From contig SMDE01000004.1 of assembly GCA_004346725.1 (NCBI GenBank), forward strand, positions 186,001 to 250,000: a stretch of DNA of 64,000 nt. The letters are read 5' to 3'. The translations under genes and the position numbers were made by a program. This document shows positions 10,168-20,479 of this stretch, in pieces; position 1 is the first letter of the stretch; every line of letters starts with the position of its first letter. The notes beneath the pieces are model-generated. The model made no database searches. It saw nothing but the letters and a program-made list of their open reading frames with translations, and was not told the origin of the DNA. The stretch comes from Phytobacter diazotrophicus (GTDB lineage Bacteria; Pseudomonadota; Gammaproteobacteria; Enterobacterales; Enterobacteriaceae).

Positions 10168-10901
10168 AACGGGAACAACAGCTTAAACGCCTGTCGTTAA
10201 GCGGGCTGGCAGCAGGTCTGTTACTGCTTGTCGTACCGGAGCAGGCATTTGCCATGCATATCATGGAGGGCTTTTTACCGCCGTTATGGGCGCTGGCCTG
10301 GTGGATGTTGTTTTTACCCTGCCTGTGGTACGGGCTGGTGCGTCTGCGCCGTATCGTGGCGGAAGACAGTAACCAGAAGGTGCTGCTGGCGCTTTGCGGC
10401 GCGTTTATCTTCGTGCTCTCGGCGCTGAAAATCCCATCCGTGACGGGCAGTTGCTCACACCCGACAGGGGTGGGCCTGGCGGTTATCCTCTTCGGGCCGG
10501 GCGTGGTGGCTGTCCTCGGCGCGATTGTGCTGCTGTTTCAGGCGCTGCTGCTGGCGCACGGTGGCCTGACAACGCTTGGGGCAAACGGCATGTCGATGGC
10601 GGTGATCGGGCCTGTCGTCGGTTATCTGGTCTGGCAGATGGCCTGTCGCGCGGGTATTCGTCGTGATGTTGGGGTCTTTTTATGTGCCATGCTCGCTGAC
10701 CTGGTGACCTACTTTGTCACCTCCGTGCAGCTTGGCGTGGCCTTCCCGGATCCGCAGGCCGGAGCGAGCGGTTCCATCATCAAGTTTATGGGTATCTTCT
10801 GCCTGACGCAGATCCCTATCGCGATTGCCGAAGGGCTGCTCACGGTAATGATCTACGACCAGCTCACTAAACGTCAGTTGATCACCGCACAAGGACATTA
10901 A
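10164..10901 (+). CDS. cbiM: ECF cobalt transporter substrate-binding subunit CbiM
   Basis: CbiM is the membrane component that gives the CbiMNQO transporter its Co2+ specificity. From the ATG at 10164 it is 245 residues, as in Salmonella. A signal-like stretch ends AFAMHIMEGFLPP; cleavage before MHI would expose the Met-His N-terminus that coordinates cobalt in the family. Several further hydrophobic helices follow. The start overlaps the cbiL stop. Confidence 0.96.
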   Translation: MKREQQLKRLSLSGLAAGLLLLVVPEQAFAMHIMEGFLPPLWALAWWMLFLPCLWYGLVRLRRIVAEDSNQKVLLALCGAFIFVLSALKIPSVTGSCSHPTGVGLAVILFGPGVVAVLGAIVLLFQALLLAHGGLTTLGANGMSMAVIGPVVGYLVWQMACRAGIRRDVGVFLCAMLADLVTYFVTSVQLGVAFPDPQAGASGSIIKFMGIFCLTQIPIAIAEGLLTVMIYDQLTKRQLITAQGH

Positions 10902-10902
10902 G

Positions 10903-11184
10903 ATGAAAAAGACACTGATTTTGCTCGCGATGGTTATCGCGCTGGTGATTCTGCCGTTTTTTATCAATCACGGCGGCGAGTACGGTGGTTCAGACGGCGA
11001 GGCGGAAAGCCAGATTCAGGCCGTTGCGCCACACTATAAACCCTGGTTCCAGCCGCTGTATGAACCCGCCAGTGGGGAAATCGAAAGCCTGCTCTTTACC
11101 CTGCAAGGATCGCTGGGCGCGGCGGTTATTTTCTACATTCTGGGTTACATGAAAGGCAGACAGCGTGCTGACGAACGGGCTTGA
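10903..11184 (+). CDS. cbiN: ECF cobalt transporter auxiliary subunit CbiN
   Basis: This small membrane protein of 93 residues, the normal CbiN length, is needed for CbiM-dependent cobalt transport. It has an N-terminal helix (LILLAMVIALVILPFFI), a periplasmic loop with GGSDGEAE, and a second helix (SLGAAVIFYILGYMKG). It lies between cbiM and cbiQ, as in Salmonella, and overlaps cbiQ by 20 bases. Confidence 0.96.
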   Translation: MKKTLILLAMVIALVILPFFINHGGEYGGSDGEAESQIQAVAPHYKPWFQPLYEPASGEIESLLFTLQGSLGAAVIFYILGYMKGRQRADERA

Positions 11185-11848
11185 TCGGCTGAGCTACCAG
11201 AGCCGCTGGTTTACTGTTGCCCCGGAGCGCAAATTCTTTCTCTGGCTGGCGATGATGGTCCTGGCGTTTTCGCTGCCTCCGGTCGGGCAGGGAGCTTTGC
11301 TGGTTGTGCTGGCGGCGTTTACCTGCTGGCTACTGCGTATTTCGTTCTGGCGCTGGTTACGCTGGATGGCGATCCCCATCGGTTTTCTGCTGGTGGGGGT
11401 GGTGACAATATTGTTTAGCATCACCCAGCAGCCGCAGCACTTGTTGGTGGGCATTCCACTGGGAAGCTACTGGCTGGGCGTTTTGCCGGAAGGGCTGACG
11501 ATGGCCAGTACGACCTTCTGGCGCAGCCTGGCGGCGCTGGCGGCCACATTCTGGCTGGTGCTGAACCTGCCGTTTCCGCAGCTCATTGTGTTACTCAGAA
11601 AGGGGCGAGTGCCGCGTCTGCTGACCGAGCAAATCCTGCTAACCTGGCGGTTTATCTTTATCCTGCTGGAAGAGGCCGCGGCCATTCACCGGGCGCAAAC
11701 CCTGCGCTTTGGTTACCGAACCTTGCCGCTGGGCTACCGCTCGCTGGCGATGCTGGTTGGGCTTTTATTTACCCGCGTGTTGCTGCGCTACAAAGAGATG
11801 GCAACCACGCTGGATATCAAACTCTATCAGGGTGATTTTCACCTGTAA
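11165..11848 (+). CDS. cbiQ: ECF cobalt transporter transmembrane subunit CbiQ
   Basis: CbiQ is the coupling (T) component of the cobalt ECF transporter. The start used is GTG at 11165, within the end of cbiN. The following GLDRLSYQSRW matches the family N-terminus, so the exact initiation codon is uncertain by a few residues. Multiple hydrophobic helices are present. The ARG-type coupling motifs appear in the C-terminal third, around RAQTLRFGYR. It has 227 residues against about 225 in Salmonella. Confidence 0.94.
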   Translation: MLTNGLDRLSYQSRWFTVAPERKFFLWLAMMVLAFSLPPVGQGALLVVLAAFTCWLLRISFWRWLRWMAIPIGFLLVGVVTILFSITQQPQHLLVGIPLGSYWLGVLPEGLTMASTTFWRSLAALAATFWLVLNLPFPQLIVLLRKGRVPRLLTEQILLTWRFIFILLEEAAAIHRAQTLRFGYRTLPLGYRSLAMLVGLLFTRVLLRYKEMATTLDIKLYQGDFHL

Positions 11849-11856
11849 GGAATGGC

Positions 11857-12672
11857 ATGCTGGCGACCGAGGGGCTGTGGTTCAGTTATCAGGAAGAGCC
11901 CATTCTGAAAGGGTTAACGCTCGATTTTTCGCGCCAGCCGGTCACCGGGCTGGTGGGGGCGAACGGCTGCGGGAAATCGACGCTGTTTATGAACCTGAGC
12001 GGTATTTTACGTCCGCAACAAGGCGCGGTGTTGTGGCAGGGAAAACCGCTGGATTACAGTAAACGCGGGCTGCTTGCGCTGCGCCAGCAGGTCGCTACCG
12101 TGTTTCAGGATCCCGATCAGCAGATTTTCTATACCGATATCGACAGCGATATCGCCTTTGCCCTGCGCAATATTGGCGTGGCGGAAGCGGAGATTGCCCG
12201 ACGCACCGATGATGCGCTGACGCTGGTGGATGCGCACTCTTTTCGCCATCAGACGATTCAGTGCCTGAGCCACGGGCAGAAAAAGCGCGTCGCCATTGCC
12301 GGGGCGCTGGTCTTGCAGGCGAAGTATCTGCTGCTGGATGAACCCACCGCCGGGCTGGACCCCTCGGGGCGCACCCAGATGATCGCGATCATTCAGCGGA
12401 TTTTGGCGCAGGGGAATCATGTGGTGATCTCCAGCCATGATATTGATTTGATTTATGAGATTTGTGATGCGGTGTATGTTCTACGCCGCGGCGAAAGGCT
12501 GGCGTACGGCACGCCGGGTGAGGTTTTTGCCCAAAAAGCACAGATCGAACAGGCGGGGTTAACGCAGCCCTGGCTGGTAAAACTGCATAGCGAACTGGGA
12601 ATGCCGCTGTGTAAAAGTGAAGCCGAATTCTTTACCCGCATGCGGGAAACGTACATTAAGGAGGCGTCATGA
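11857..12672 (+). CDS. cbiO: ECF cobalt transporter ATPase CbiO
   Basis: CbiO is the ATP-hydrolysing subunit of the cobalt transporter. The Walker A motif is GANGCGKST at about residues 35-43. The ABC signature is present as [16 protein letters not shown], and Walker B as [12 protein letters not shown]. The switch histidine is in ISSHDID. It has 271 residues. TAAGGA lies six bases before the ATG. The stop overlaps the start of cbiP. Confidence 0.96.
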   Translation: MLATEGLWFSYQEEPILKGLTLDFSRQPVTGLVGANGCGKSTLFMNLSGILRPQQGAVLWQGKPLDYSKRGLLALRQQVATVFQDPDQQIFYTDIDSDIAFALRNIGVAEAEIARRTDDALTLVDAHSFRHQTIQCLSHGQKKRVAIAGALVLQAKYLLLDEPTAGLDPSGRTQMIAIIQRILAQGNHVVISSHDIDLIYEICDAVYVLRRGERLAYGTPGEVFAQKAQIEQAGLTQPWLVKLHSELGMPLCKSEAEFFTRMRETYIKEAS

Positions 12673-14192
12673 CGCTGGCGATTATGCTCCAGGGCACGGC
12701 ATCAGACGTGGGTAAAAGCGTGCTGGTGGCGGGGCTGTGCCGCATCCTGTATCAGGATGGATTAAAGACCGCCCCCTTTAAATCGCAGAATATGGCGCTT
12801 AATTCGGGTATCACCCCGGACGGGCAAGAGATGGGGCGTGCGCAGATTTTTCAGGCAGAGGCAGCAGGGATTGTGCCGGATGTGCGCATGAACCCGGTTC
12901 TGCTCAAACCCACCAGCGACCGTAAAGCGCAGGTGGTGCTGATGGGCAAAGTGGCGAGCGATATGGACGCCGTCAGCTATCACGACTACAAACCGCGTCT
13001 GCGCGAGCAGATTATCAGCGTCTACCAGAGCCTGAGTCGTGAATACGACGCCATTGTACTGGAAGGGGCGGGCAGCCCGGCCGAGATTAACCTGCGCGAT
13101 CGCGATATCGTCAACATGGGCATGGCGGAGATGGCCGGCTGCCCGGTGGTGCTGGTAGCAGATATCGACAGGGGCGGCGTTTTCGCTGCGATTTATGGCA
13201 CCCTTGCGCTGTTGCAGGAACATGAGCGCTGGCGCGTAAAAGGGGTCATCATTAATAAATTCCGCGGCGACGTGGCCCTGCTCACCCCCGGCATTAAACA
13301 GATTGAAGCCCTGACCGGGGTACCGGTGCTGGGGGTGATGCCGTGGCTGGAGGTGGATTTAGAAGACGAAGATGGCGTGGCGCTGCAGCGTGGCAAATAC
13401 CTGCGCACCGGCGAGCGGGCCATCGATATTGCCGTGGTGCAACTGCCGCACATCTCTAATTTCACCGATTTTAACGCCCTCGCCGCGCAACCGGACGTGC
13501 GCGTGCACTATGTTCGCTCGCCACAAGATCTGCACAATACCGATTTCATTATCCTCCCCGGCAGCAAAAACACGCTGGGGGATCTTGCCTGGCTACAGGA
13601 GAGCGGGCTGGCGCAGGCGGTTTTACAACAGCATCGCCAGGGCGTGCCCGTACTGGGGGTCTGTGGTGGTTACCAGATGCTCGGCGAAACCATTGTCGAT
13701 GAGGTGGAATCAGGCCTGGGCACGCTGCCGGGGTTGGGGCTGCTCAATACCGTCACTCATTTTGCGCCGAACAAAACCACCACCCTGGTGGCGGCCTCCG
13801 TGCAGGGCGAACTCCCTGGGCTGCTGGCGGGCTGCGGGCATCTCCCCCTGCACGGCTATGAAATCCATATGGGTGAAACCACGCTGCATGAAGGGTGTCG
13901 TCCGATGTTGTGGCTGGAAAAAGAGGGGCAACGCATCGCCGATGGTGCGGTCAGTGAAGACGGGCTGGTATTTGGCACCTACCTGCACGGGCTTTTTGAC
14001 AGCAATGATTTTACCCGCACGTTGGTTAACACGTTGCGGGCGCGCAAAGGCTTGCCGCCGCTGGACAGTACGGTGGATTATGCCCACTACAAAGCGCAGC
14101 AGTTTGACCTGCTGGCAGATGCCATGCGCAAGAATATCGACATCGACAGGATCTATCAGATTATGCATCAACATCAGGAACGCGCATGTTAA
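12669..14192 (+). CDS. cbiP: Adenosylcobyric acid synthase CbiP
   Basis: CbiP adds four amide groups (side chains b, d, e, g) using glutamine and ATP. The N-terminal synthetase domain begins [18 protein letters not shown], a P-loop-like motif at residues 7-20. The C-terminal glutaminase domain has the nucleophile in [13 protein letters not shown]. It has 507 residues, matching Salmonella CbiP. It overlaps cbiO by 4 bases and cobU by 7. Confidence 0.97.
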   Translation: MTLAIMLQGTASDVGKSVLVAGLCRILYQDGLKTAPFKSQNMALNSGITPDGQEMGRAQIFQAEAAGIVPDVRMNPVLLKPTSDRKAQVVLMGKVASDMDAVSYHDYKPRLREQIISVYQSLSREYDAIVLEGAGSPAEINLRDRDIVNMGMAEMAGCPVVLVADIDRGGVFAAIYGTLALLQEHERWRVKGVIINKFRGDVALLTPGIKQIEALTGVPVLGVMPWLEVDLEDEDGVALQRGKYLRTGERAIDIAVVQLPHISNFTDFNALAAQPDVRVHYVRSPQDLHNTDFIILPGSKNTLGDLAWLQESGLAQAVLQQHRQGVPVLGVCGGYQMLGETIVDEVESGLGTLPGLGLLNTVTHFAPNKTTTLVAASVQGELPGLLAGCGHLPLHGYEIHMGETTLHEGCRPMLWLEKEGQRIADGAVSEDGLVFGTYLHGLFDSNDFTRTLVNTLRARKGLPPLDSTVDYAHYKAQQFDLLADAMRKNIDIDRIYQIMHQHQERAC

Positions 14193-14731
14193 CGCTGGTT
14201 ACGGGTGGGGCGCGCAGCGGCAAAAGCCGCCACGCTGAATCGCTGGTTGCAAATGCGAAGGGGGTTCTCTACATCGCCACTTCGCAAATCTTTGATGAGG
14301 AGATGGCGGCCCGCATTCAGCACCATCGGGATAGCCGCCCGGCGCACTGGCGCACCGAAGAGCGCTGGCAGGGGCTGGCCGATATCATTACCGCGGATAA
14401 CTCCCCGGACGAGGCCATTTTACTGGAGTGCATCACCACCATGGTGACCAATCTGTTGTTCGCGCAGGGTGGCGACAGCGACCCGGACGGCTGGGACTAT
14501 GCGCTGCTGGAAGCGCAGGTGCAGGAAGAGATCGAGCGGTTAATCGCCGCCTGTGAACGTTGCCCGGCGCCGGTGGTGCTGGTGACCAACGAAGTGGGAA
14601 TGGGCATTGTGCCGGAAAACCGTCTGGCGCGGCATTTTCGCGATATCGCCGGGCGGGTGAATCAACGTCTGGCGCAGGCGGCGGATAACGTCTGGCTGGT
14701 GGTGTCGGGGATCGGAGTCAAAATCAAATGA
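14186..14731 (+). CDS. cobU: Adenosylcobinamide kinase/guanylyltransferase CobU
   Basis: This bifunctional enzyme phosphorylates adenosylcobinamide and activates it with GTP for nucleotide-loop assembly. The P-loop is [13 protein letters not shown] at residues 5-17. The conserved [11 protein letters not shown] and QHHRDSRP segments follow and include the histidine region that accepts GMP. Residues [14 protein letters not shown] are the other family hallmark. It has 181 residues; Salmonella CobU has 180. Confidence 0.97.
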   Translation: MLTLVTGGARSGKSRHAESLVANAKGVLYIATSQIFDEEMAARIQHHRDSRPAHWRTEERWQGLADIITADNSPDEAILLECITTMVTNLLFAQGGDSDPDGWDYALLEAQVQEEIERLIAACERCPAPVVLVTNEVGMGIVPENRLARHFRDIAGRVNQRLAQAADNVWLVVSGIGVKIK

Positions 14732-15468
14732 TCAGGTTGTTTTTTGCCACGCTGTCGTTTATCAGCCGTTTGCCAGTGCCATCCCGCCTGGTTCAGGGGC
14801 TGGAGGTGCAGGACTACGTGCGTGGTATCGTCACCTTTCCGTTTGTTGGCGTGGTACTTGGCGGTATCAGCGGTGGTGTATTTATGCTGCTCCAGCCCTG
14901 GTGCGGCGCGCCGCTGGCGGCCCTCTTTACGGTTCTGGCGCTGGCGTTGCTGACCGGCGGCTTTCATCTCGATGGTTTAGCGGATACCTGCGATGGCGTC
15001 TTTTCTGCCCGCACACGCGAGCGGATGCTGGAAATCATGCGCGACAGCCGTCTGGGCACCCACGGTGGGCTGGCGCTGGTGTTTGTGCTGGTGGCGAAAA
15101 TCCTTGTTATCAGCGAACTCTCTTTGCGCGGTCTTGCGGTTCCGGCGGCGTTGGCCGCGGCCTGTGCCGCCGGGCGCGGTTGCGCGGTGGTGATGATGTA
15201 TGGTCATCGCTACGCCCGCGAGGAGGGGCTGGGTAATTTGTTTATCGGCAAGGTCACTTTCACGCAGACCGTTATCACGCTGGCGCTTGCGCTGCTGGTG
15301 GCGGTGGGGCTGGAAGGGGCACGCGGCCTGACGGCTGTGCTGATAACCGTGCTGGCGATTTTTCTGCTCGGCCTGATGCTTAAACGCACGCTGGGCGGGC
15401 AAACGGGCGACACCCTGGGTGCCGCCATTGAACTGGGTGAACTGGTCTTCCTTCTGGCGCTGCTTTGA
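14728..15468 (+). CDS. cobS: Adenosylcobalamin-5'-phosphate synthase CobS
   Basis: CobS is a polytopic membrane enzyme that joins adenosylcobinamide-GDP to alpha-ribazole phosphate. It has 246 residues. The signature [17 protein letters not shown] contains the metal-binding aspartates. [19 protein letters not shown] follows. The rest is mostly hydrophobic helices. Its ATG overlaps the cobU stop (ATGA). Confidence 0.96.
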   Translation: MIRLFFATLSFISRLPVPSRLVQGLEVQDYVRGIVTFPFVGVVLGGISGGVFMLLQPWCGAPLAALFTVLALALLTGGFHLDGLADTCDGVFSARTRERMLEIMRDSRLGTHGGLALVFVLVAKILVISELSLRGLAVPAALAAACAAGRGCAVVMMYGHRYAREEGLGNLFIGKVTFTQTVITLALALLVAVGLEGARGLTAVLITVLAIFLLGLMLKRTLGGQTGDTLGAAIELGELVFLLALL

Positions 15469-15497
15469 GCGGCGCCTTACCACTACTGAGAATTCCT

Positions 15498-16556
15498 ATG
15501 CAAACACTGACTTCGTTACTGGCAGCAATTCCCGCGCTCGATCAGGGTGCGATGGCGCAGGCGCAACAGCATATTGATGGGCTACTCAAGCCGCCCGGAA
15601 GCCTGGGGCGTCTGGAGTCGCTGGCGGTGCAGCTTGCCGGGATGCCGGGGTTAGGCGGCAAACCACAGTCCGGAAAGAAGGCCATTATCGTGATGTGCGC
15701 CGACCACGGCGTCTGGCACGAAGGGGTAGCGATTTCACCGCAAATTGTGACGGCTATTCAGGCGGCGAATATGACGCAGGGCACCACCGGTGTTTGCGTG
15801 CTGGCAGCGCAGGCCGGGGCGAAAGTGCATGTGCTGGATGTCGGTATCGACAGCGATCCGATTCCCGGCGTTATCAATATGAAAGTCGCGCGTGGCAGTA
15901 ACAACATCGCCCAGGGGCCGGCAATGAGTACCGCGCAAGCGCAGGAACTGCTGCTGGAAACCATTCGCTATACCCGCGAACAGGCGGCTGATGGCGTGCA
16001 GCTTTTTGGCGTGGGCGAGCTGGGTATGGCGAACACCACACCAGCGGCGGCGATTGTCAGCGTGCTGACCGGGGAAGCGCCGGAGTTGGTTGTGGGCATT
16101 GGCGCGAATTTGCCTGAGTCGCAGCTTGGACATAAAGCGCAGGTGGTGCGTCGCGCCATTGAGGTTAACCAGCCTGATGCAAACAATGGGTTGGATGTGC
16201 TGGCGAAAGTCGGTGGTTTTGACCTGCTGGGGATGACGGGCGTGATGATCGGTGCCGCGTCATGCGGCCTGCCAGTGGTGCTGGATGGGTTCTTATCCTA
16301 TGCCTCGGCGCTGGCGGCGTGCCGTATCGAGCCGAAAGTGAAGGATTATCTGATCCCGTCGCATCTTTCGGCGGAGAAAGGCGCGCGTATCGCCCTGCAA
16401 AACCTCGGTCTGGAGCCGTATCTCAATATGGGGATGCGTCTGGGCGAGGGCAGCGGCGCGGCATTAGCCATGCAACTGGTGGATGCCGCCTGCGCCATGC
16501 ACAACAAGATGGGAACGCTGGCTAACAGCAATATTGTGTTGCCCGAAAGTAAGTAA
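15498..16556 (+). CDS. cobT: NaMN:5,6-dimethylbenzimidazole phosphoribosyltransferase CobT
   Basis: CobT makes alpha-ribazole phosphate, the lower-ligand precursor. I chose the ATG at 15498 ([16 protein letters not shown]), giving 352 residues; the frame is open back to 15465 inside cobS but lacks family similarity. [14 protein letters not shown] residues appear as [19 protein letters not shown] near residue 30. The catalytic glutamate lies in [13 protein letters not shown] near the C-terminus. It is the last gene of the operon, separated from cobS by 29 bases. Confidence 0.96.
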   Translation: MQTLTSLLAAIPALDQGAMAQAQQHIDGLLKPPGSLGRLESLAVQLAGMPGLGGKPQSGKKAIIVMCADHGVWHEGVAISPQIVTAIQAANMTQGTTGVCVLAAQAGAKVHVLDVGIDSDPIPGVINMKVARGSNNIAQGPAMSTAQAQELLLETIRYTREQAADGVQLFGVGELGMANTTPAAAIVSVLTGEAPELVVGIGANLPESQLGHKAQVVRRAIEVNQPDANNGLDVLAKVGGFDLLGMTGVMIGAASCGLPVVLDGFLSYASALAACRIEPKVKDYLIPSHLSAEKGARIALQNLGLEPYLNMGMRLGEGSGAALAMQLVDAACAMHNKMGTLANSNIVLPESK

Positions 16557-16561
16557 AATGT

Positions 16562-16587
16562 CCCCGGTGGCGCGATGCTTACCGGGG
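16562..16587 (+). terminator. Possible hairpin after cobT
   Basis: A 7-bp inverted repeat (CCCCGGT / ACCGGGG) begins five bases after the cobT stop. The T-tract expected of a strong intrinsic terminator is missing. It lies between the convergent cobT and ArsR-type genes. Confidence 0.4.
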
Positions 16588-16630
16588 CTACATGACGTGT
16601 TCGCGCCCCTCCCCTTAGGGGCTAAGGGAC

Positions 16631-16942
16631 TTACCTTCCCGCCTGCATCACCTGCAACAACGTATCCAGCAGCCCGGGAAAACGGGCGTCCAGGTCTTCC
16701 CTGCGTAATGAAATCATGTTCTCCCGCCCCTGCGGACGCTGCCAGACCACGCCGCTGTCGCGCAGCACGCGCCAGTGATGGGTCATGGTGGACTTTGCCA
16801 CATCCTCCGGGCGCAACGCATTGCAACTCAACTCACTGCCATCGGCGAGCCGCTTGATCATCGCCAGACGCAAAGGGTTACCAAGGGCAAAAAGGACGTT
16901 TTCCAGCAATATTTGTTCGGTATCGGGGTGGTTCGCAATCAT
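16631..16942 (-). CDS. ArsR-type winged-helix regulator
   Basis: This predicted DNA-binding repressor has 103 residues. I chose the start at 16942 (MIANHPDTEQ), with AGGAAAACT just upstream; the frame runs open to 17110 but that part is unlike the family. The helix-turn-helix region includes LGNPLRLAMIKRLADGSELS and EDVAKSTMTHHWRVLRDSG. The wing is GVVWQRPQGRENMISLR. The ELCVCDL-type metal site of classical ArsR/SmtB is absent. It is divergent from the EF-G gene, whose promoter it may control; that is inferred from layout only. Confidence 0.8.
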   Translation of the reverse strand: MIANHPDTEQILLENVLFALGNPLRLAMIKRLADGSELSCNALRPEDVAKSTMTHHWRVLRDSGVVWQRPQGRENMISLRREDLDARFPGLLDTLLQVMQAGR

Positions 16943-17083
16943 AGTTTTCCTGAGTCGGCGGTTGCTCTGCTCATCATGAGCAGCAGCCCGTATCGGCGGC
17001 TGGCCGGTAATATACCCGATGCGTACAGGCACGGCTATGCGCCATGCATCAGGACCAACAATCTCAATGATAGCGCAAAATTT

Positions 17084-17124
17084 AAAAATAGTACTAGAAT
17101 ACTCGTACAATTGGACTATTATAG
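17084..17124 (+). promoter_or_regulatory. Divergent ArsR/EF-G promoter-operator candidate
   Basis: An inverted repeat AATAGT (17087-17092) / ACTATT (17115-17120) encloses a second pair, GTAC ... GTAC. A TATTAT/TATAGT sequence overlaps the right arm and could be a -10 box reading toward the EF-G gene. This is a candidate binding site for the divergent regulator. Confidence 0.35.
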
Positions 17125-17183
17125 TTTGCGAAACCTAACCGGCCATATCGGCCATTTATTGTCAAACTGACTAAGGACGCATC

Positions 17184-19286
17184 ATGCCCCGACCCATCCC
17201 CCTCGAACGTTATCGCAACATCGGTATCTCCGCGCACATCGATGCCGGTAAAACGACAACCACAGAACGCATCCTGTTTTACACCGGGATGAGCCACAAA
17301 CTGGGTGAAGTACACGATGGCGCGGCAACAACCGACTGGATGGAACAGGAGCAAGAGCGCGGGATTACCATTACGTCCGCGGCGGTAAGCTGCTTCTGGC
17401 CAGGTATGGACAGAGGTTATGAGCCGCATCGCATCAATATCATCGACACCCCAGGGCACGTGGATTTCACCATTGAAGTGGAACGATCCATGCGTGTACT
17501 GGATGGCGCAGTGATGGTTTATGACTCCGTTGGCGGCGTACAACCGCAGTCGGAAACCGTCTGGCGGCAGGCTAACAAATATCATGTGCCGCGCCTGGCG
17601 TTCGTCAACAAAATGGACCGCCCCGGCGCGGATTTCTTCCGCGTGGTGCAGATGATGATTGACCGCCTGAAAGCGAACCCGGTGCCGATTGTTATCCCTA
17701 TCGGTGCGGAAGAGCATTTCACCGGTGTGGTGGACCTCATCAAAATGCGCGCTATTGTCTGGGACGACGCCACACAGGGTATGACCTTTAGCTATGCGCC
17801 TGTGCCGGATGATTTGCTGGCCACCGCCCAGGAGTGGCGTGAAAAAATGGTCTCTGCGGCGGCCGAAGCCAGCGATGAGCTGATGGACAAATATCTGGAA
17901 ACGGGCGATCTGGACGAAGCGGAAATCATCGCCGGGCTGCGTAAACGCACCGTGGCCGGGGAAATCCAGCCGATGCTGTGCGGTAGCGCCTTTAAAAACA
18001 AAGGTGTGCAGCGCATGCTCGACGCGGTGATTGAGCTGATGCCGTCGCCGCTGGATATTCCGGCGATTCAGGGCGTGGACGAAAAAGGCCAGCCTGCGGA
18101 ACGTCATCCGAACGATGATGAGCCGTTCTCGGCTCTGGCGTTCAAACTGATGACCGACCCGTACGTGGGTCAGCTGACCTTTATCCGTGTCTATTCCGGC
18201 GTGCTGAAAAAAGGCGACGCGGTATGGAACCCGGTGAAAGGTAAAAAAGAGCGTATTGGTCGTATCGTGCAGATGCATGCCAACGATCGCCATGAAGTCG
18301 ACGAGCTGCGGGCGGGCGATATTGCCGCCTGTGTGGGGCTAAAAGATGTGACCACCGGCGACACCCTGAGCGATCCGGATGCGGTGATAACCCTGGAGCG
18401 CATGGAGTTTCCGGAACCGGTGATTTCGCTGGCGATTGAGCCGAAAACCAAAGCGGACCAGGAAAAAATGGGTATCGCCTTACAGCGCCTGGCGTCTGAA
18501 GACCCGTCGTTCCGTCTGCACACTGACGAAGAGTCCGGGCAGACCATTATTTCCGGGATGGGTGAGTTACACCTGGAAATTATCGTCGACCGTATGAAAC
18601 GTGAGTTTGGCGTGGAAGCGAATATTGGGCGTCCGCAGGTCACTTACCGCGAGACCCTGCGTAAAGCGGTGAAAGAGATTGAAGGGAAATTTGTGCGCCA
18701 GTCAGGCGGTAAAGGGCAGTACGGACATGTTGTGCTGAGCCTTGAACCGCTGGAGCCGGGCAGTGGCTTCGTGTTTGAAGATGCTACCAAAGGCGGCGTG
18801 GTGCCGCGCGAGTACATTCCGTCTGTGGAAAAAGGGCTGCGCGAAGCCATGAACAACGGCGTGCTGGCGGGTTATCCGGTGGTGGACGTAAAAGCGACCC
18901 TGACGTTTGGTTCGTATCACGACGTCGACTCCTCGGAAATGGCCTTCCGTATGGCGGCGATCTTCGGTTTTAAAGATGGCGCGCGCAAAGCGGACCCGGC
19001 GATCCTTGAGCCGATTATGCATGTGGAAGTGGAAACACCGGAAGAGTACGCCGGGAATATCATGGGCGATCTCTCTTCCCGTCGCGGGATGGTGCAGGGC
19101 ATGGAAGAGCGCTTCGGTAGCCAGATTATCCGCGCCGACGTGCCGCTGGCGGAGATGTTTGGTTACTCCACCACGCTGCGTTCCATGTCACAGGGCCGCG
19201 CGACCTACAGCATGGAGTTCCACCATTACGCGGAAGCCCCGCGCAATGTGGCGGACGATATCATTGCCAGTCGCGCCAAAGCGTAA
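17184..19286 (+). CDS. Elongation factor G paralogue
   Basis: This translational GTPase has 700 residues and catalyses ribosomal translocation, or a related step such as recycling. The G1 motif [14 protein letters not shown] is near residue 17, followed by [10 protein letters not shown] (switch I), DTPGHVDFT (G3) and [10 protein letters not shown] (G4). All five EF-G domains are present, ending with the domain IV/V residues SGKGQYGHV (as [10 protein letters not shown]), [13 protein letters not shown] and FGYSTTLRS. The str-operon neighbours (rpsL, rpsG, tufA) are absent, so this is probably a second fusA-like copy. AAGGA precedes the ATG. An ArsR-type gene diverges from it. Confidence 0.9.
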   Translation: MPRPIPLERYRNIGISAHIDAGKTTTTERILFYTGMSHKLGEVHDGAATTDWMEQEQERGITITSAAVSCFWPGMDRGYEPHRINIIDTPGHVDFTIEVERSMRVLDGAVMVYDSVGGVQPQSETVWRQANKYHVPRLAFVNKMDRPGADFFRVVQMMIDRLKANPVPIVIPIGAEEHFTGVVDLIKMRAIVWDDATQGMTFSYAPVPDDLLATAQEWREKMVSAAAEASDELMDKYLETGDLDEAEIIAGLRKRTVAGEIQPMLCGSAFKNKGVQRMLDAVIELMPSPLDIPAIQGVDEKGQPAERHPNDDEPFSALAFKLMTDPYVGQLTFIRVYSGVLKKGDAVWNPVKGKKERIGRIVQMHANDRHEVDELRAGDIAACVGLKDVTTGDTLSDPDAVITLERMEFPEPVISLAIEPKTKADQEKMGIALQRLASEDPSFRLHTDEESGQTIISGMGELHLEIIVDRMKREFGVEANIGRPQVTYRETLRKAVKEIEGKFVRQSGGKGQYGHVVLSLEPLEPGSGFVFEDATKGGVVPREYIPSVEKGLREAMNNGVLAGYPVVDVKATLTFGSYHDVDSSEMAFRMAAIFGFKDGARKADPAILEPIMHVEVETPEEYAGNIMGDLSSRRGMVQGMEERFGSQIIRADVPLAEMFGYSTTLRSMSQGRATYSMEFHHYAEAPRNVADDIIASRAKA

Positions 19287-19303
19287 CCTGTTGGCTATAA
19301 CTC

Positions 19304-19329
19304 AAAACCCCGCTCCGGCGGGGTTTTTT
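19304..19329 (+). terminator. Intrinsic terminator of EF-G paralogue
   Basis: A GC-rich stem ACCCCGC / GCGGGGT with a 4-base loop is followed by a run of T. It begins 18 bases after the EF-G stop codon. Confidence 0.85.
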
Positions 19330-19339
19330 ATCCCTGCAT

Positions 19340-19965
19340 GAACACCACCTCCTATGGAGGTGGTCAGCAATAAGTTGGCTCTGCCAGTAATGCTACTCAT
19401 GGGAAAATCCGAATCTTTTATCCACATAACTGATAAGGATTTAACCATGAGTAGATTCCAGAAAGCATCTCATGCGCTCTGGTGTTGTCAATATCATATC
19501 GTATGGACACCCAAGTACCGATTTCGCATCCTTAGGAACAATGTTGGAAAAGAGGTCTATAAGCAGATAAGGATCTCAAGTGAGCAGCTCGGGATAGAAG
19601 TAGTGGAGCTGAATGTCCAGATAGACCATGTCCATTTGCTGGTAAAAGTGCCTCCACGGCTTTCGATTTCCCATGTAATAGGGCACTTAAAGGGTAAAAC
19701 AGCCCTTCGATTGTTCAGTAAATTTCCCAACTTGCGTAAGAACAAGCTGTGGGGGAATCATTTTTGGGCAAGAGGTTATTGTGTCGATAGCGTAGGTATA
19801 AACGAAGAAATGATAAGAAAGTACGTGAAGTATCAGGAAACACAGGAAGTTGAAGAGAGCCAGCTTCCACTGAAATAAGTGTGAAGGGAAGGCTCTCTGA
19901 GTCTGGACTTAGTGCGCTCCTATGGGGCGAAATCAATGCCACCTGCTATGCAGGTGGTTTTTTAC
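19340..19965 (+). mobile_element. IS200/IS605-family insertion sequence
   Basis: A single-gene IS with a subterminal hairpin at each end. The left hairpin (19344-19364) has a perfect 9-bp stem ACCACCTCC / GGAGGTGGT around TAT. The right hairpin (19939-19957) has stem CCACCTGC / GCAGGTGG, also around TAT. No inverted terminal repeats or target duplication are visible, as expected for the family. Exact ends are estimated. It landed directly behind the EF-G terminator. Confidence 0.8.
19447..19878 (+). CDS. tnpA: IS200/IS605 transposase TnpA (HUH, Y1)
   Basis: This single-strand transposase has 143 residues. I chose the ATG at 19447 (MSRFQKASHALWCC), with AAGGA upstream. The HUH metal-binding motif is IDHVHLLV at about residues 57-64. 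The catalytic tyrosine is expected in the KYVKYQE helix near the C-terminus. YHIVWTPKYR near the start and GHLKGKTAL in the middle are typical of the family. The frame looks intact. No accessory tnpB lies beside it. Confidence 0.9.
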   Translation: MSRFQKASHALWCCQYHIVWTPKYRFRILRNNVGKEVYKQIRISSEQLGIEVVELNVQIDHVHLLVKVPPRLSISHVIGHLKGKTALRLFSKFPNLRKNKLWGNHFWARGYCVDSVGINEEMIRKYVKYQETQEVEESQLPLK

Positions 19966-20320
19966 GCTTTCGATCTGGCTTGACGATACGCAGACCTGGG
20001 CTGAACACGCTTTACTTTCCTGTTTTCAGCATGCCTTTCCCCCTAAGCGGATTTATCAATGCTTGATTCCGCTAATAAGGCCAGTATCCGTAAACTTAAG
20101 TTCCCCTGAAACTCGTGGTATGGCTGATTGTGGGCATGTACTTTGGCCGTTTCCTCCCCCAGTTCCATGGCCCGGCTCATCGGTGAACTGTTTCATGAAC
20201 TGTTCATGTCGATGGTTGTGCCCTGGACTCAACAGGAGAATAAGAATGGCCTTTGGCAAGATCTGCGGCTCTTTACAGTTGATGGCACATCAGAAATTCC
20301 CTCGTTTTGCTGCTTAATCT
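19966..20320 (+). pseudogene. IS4-family transposase remnant (N-terminal part)
   Basis: Fragments of an IS4-type transposase can be read in shifting frames: ADLSMLDSANKASIRKLKFP, then VWLIVGMYFGRF, then RLIGELFHELF and LWQDLRLFTVDGT. The order and spacing match the start of IS4-like transposases, where such blocks precede the first catalytic Asp. Stops and frameshifts separate them, and no catalytic core follows. It is a decayed fragment downstream of the IS200-like element. Confidence 0.5.
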
Positions 20321-20479
20321 CGCGCTGTGTTCAGGGAGGAAATCACAGTTATCCTGCTATGAAAGAGAAAACAGCCCAAAGAAAGGGCCGTTCGAATTAC
20401 AAAAATCTGTATCCCTTACGCTCAAAACATCTTAAGGGAATGGTGTTACGCTATTGAGGTTTTTATGTAGTAGGGTTGC

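Noticed and set aside
17094..18293. Long minus-strand open frame (399 codons) opposite the EF-G paralogue
   Set aside because: It is a composition effect of the GC-rich gene on the other strand; the product has no recognisable domains.
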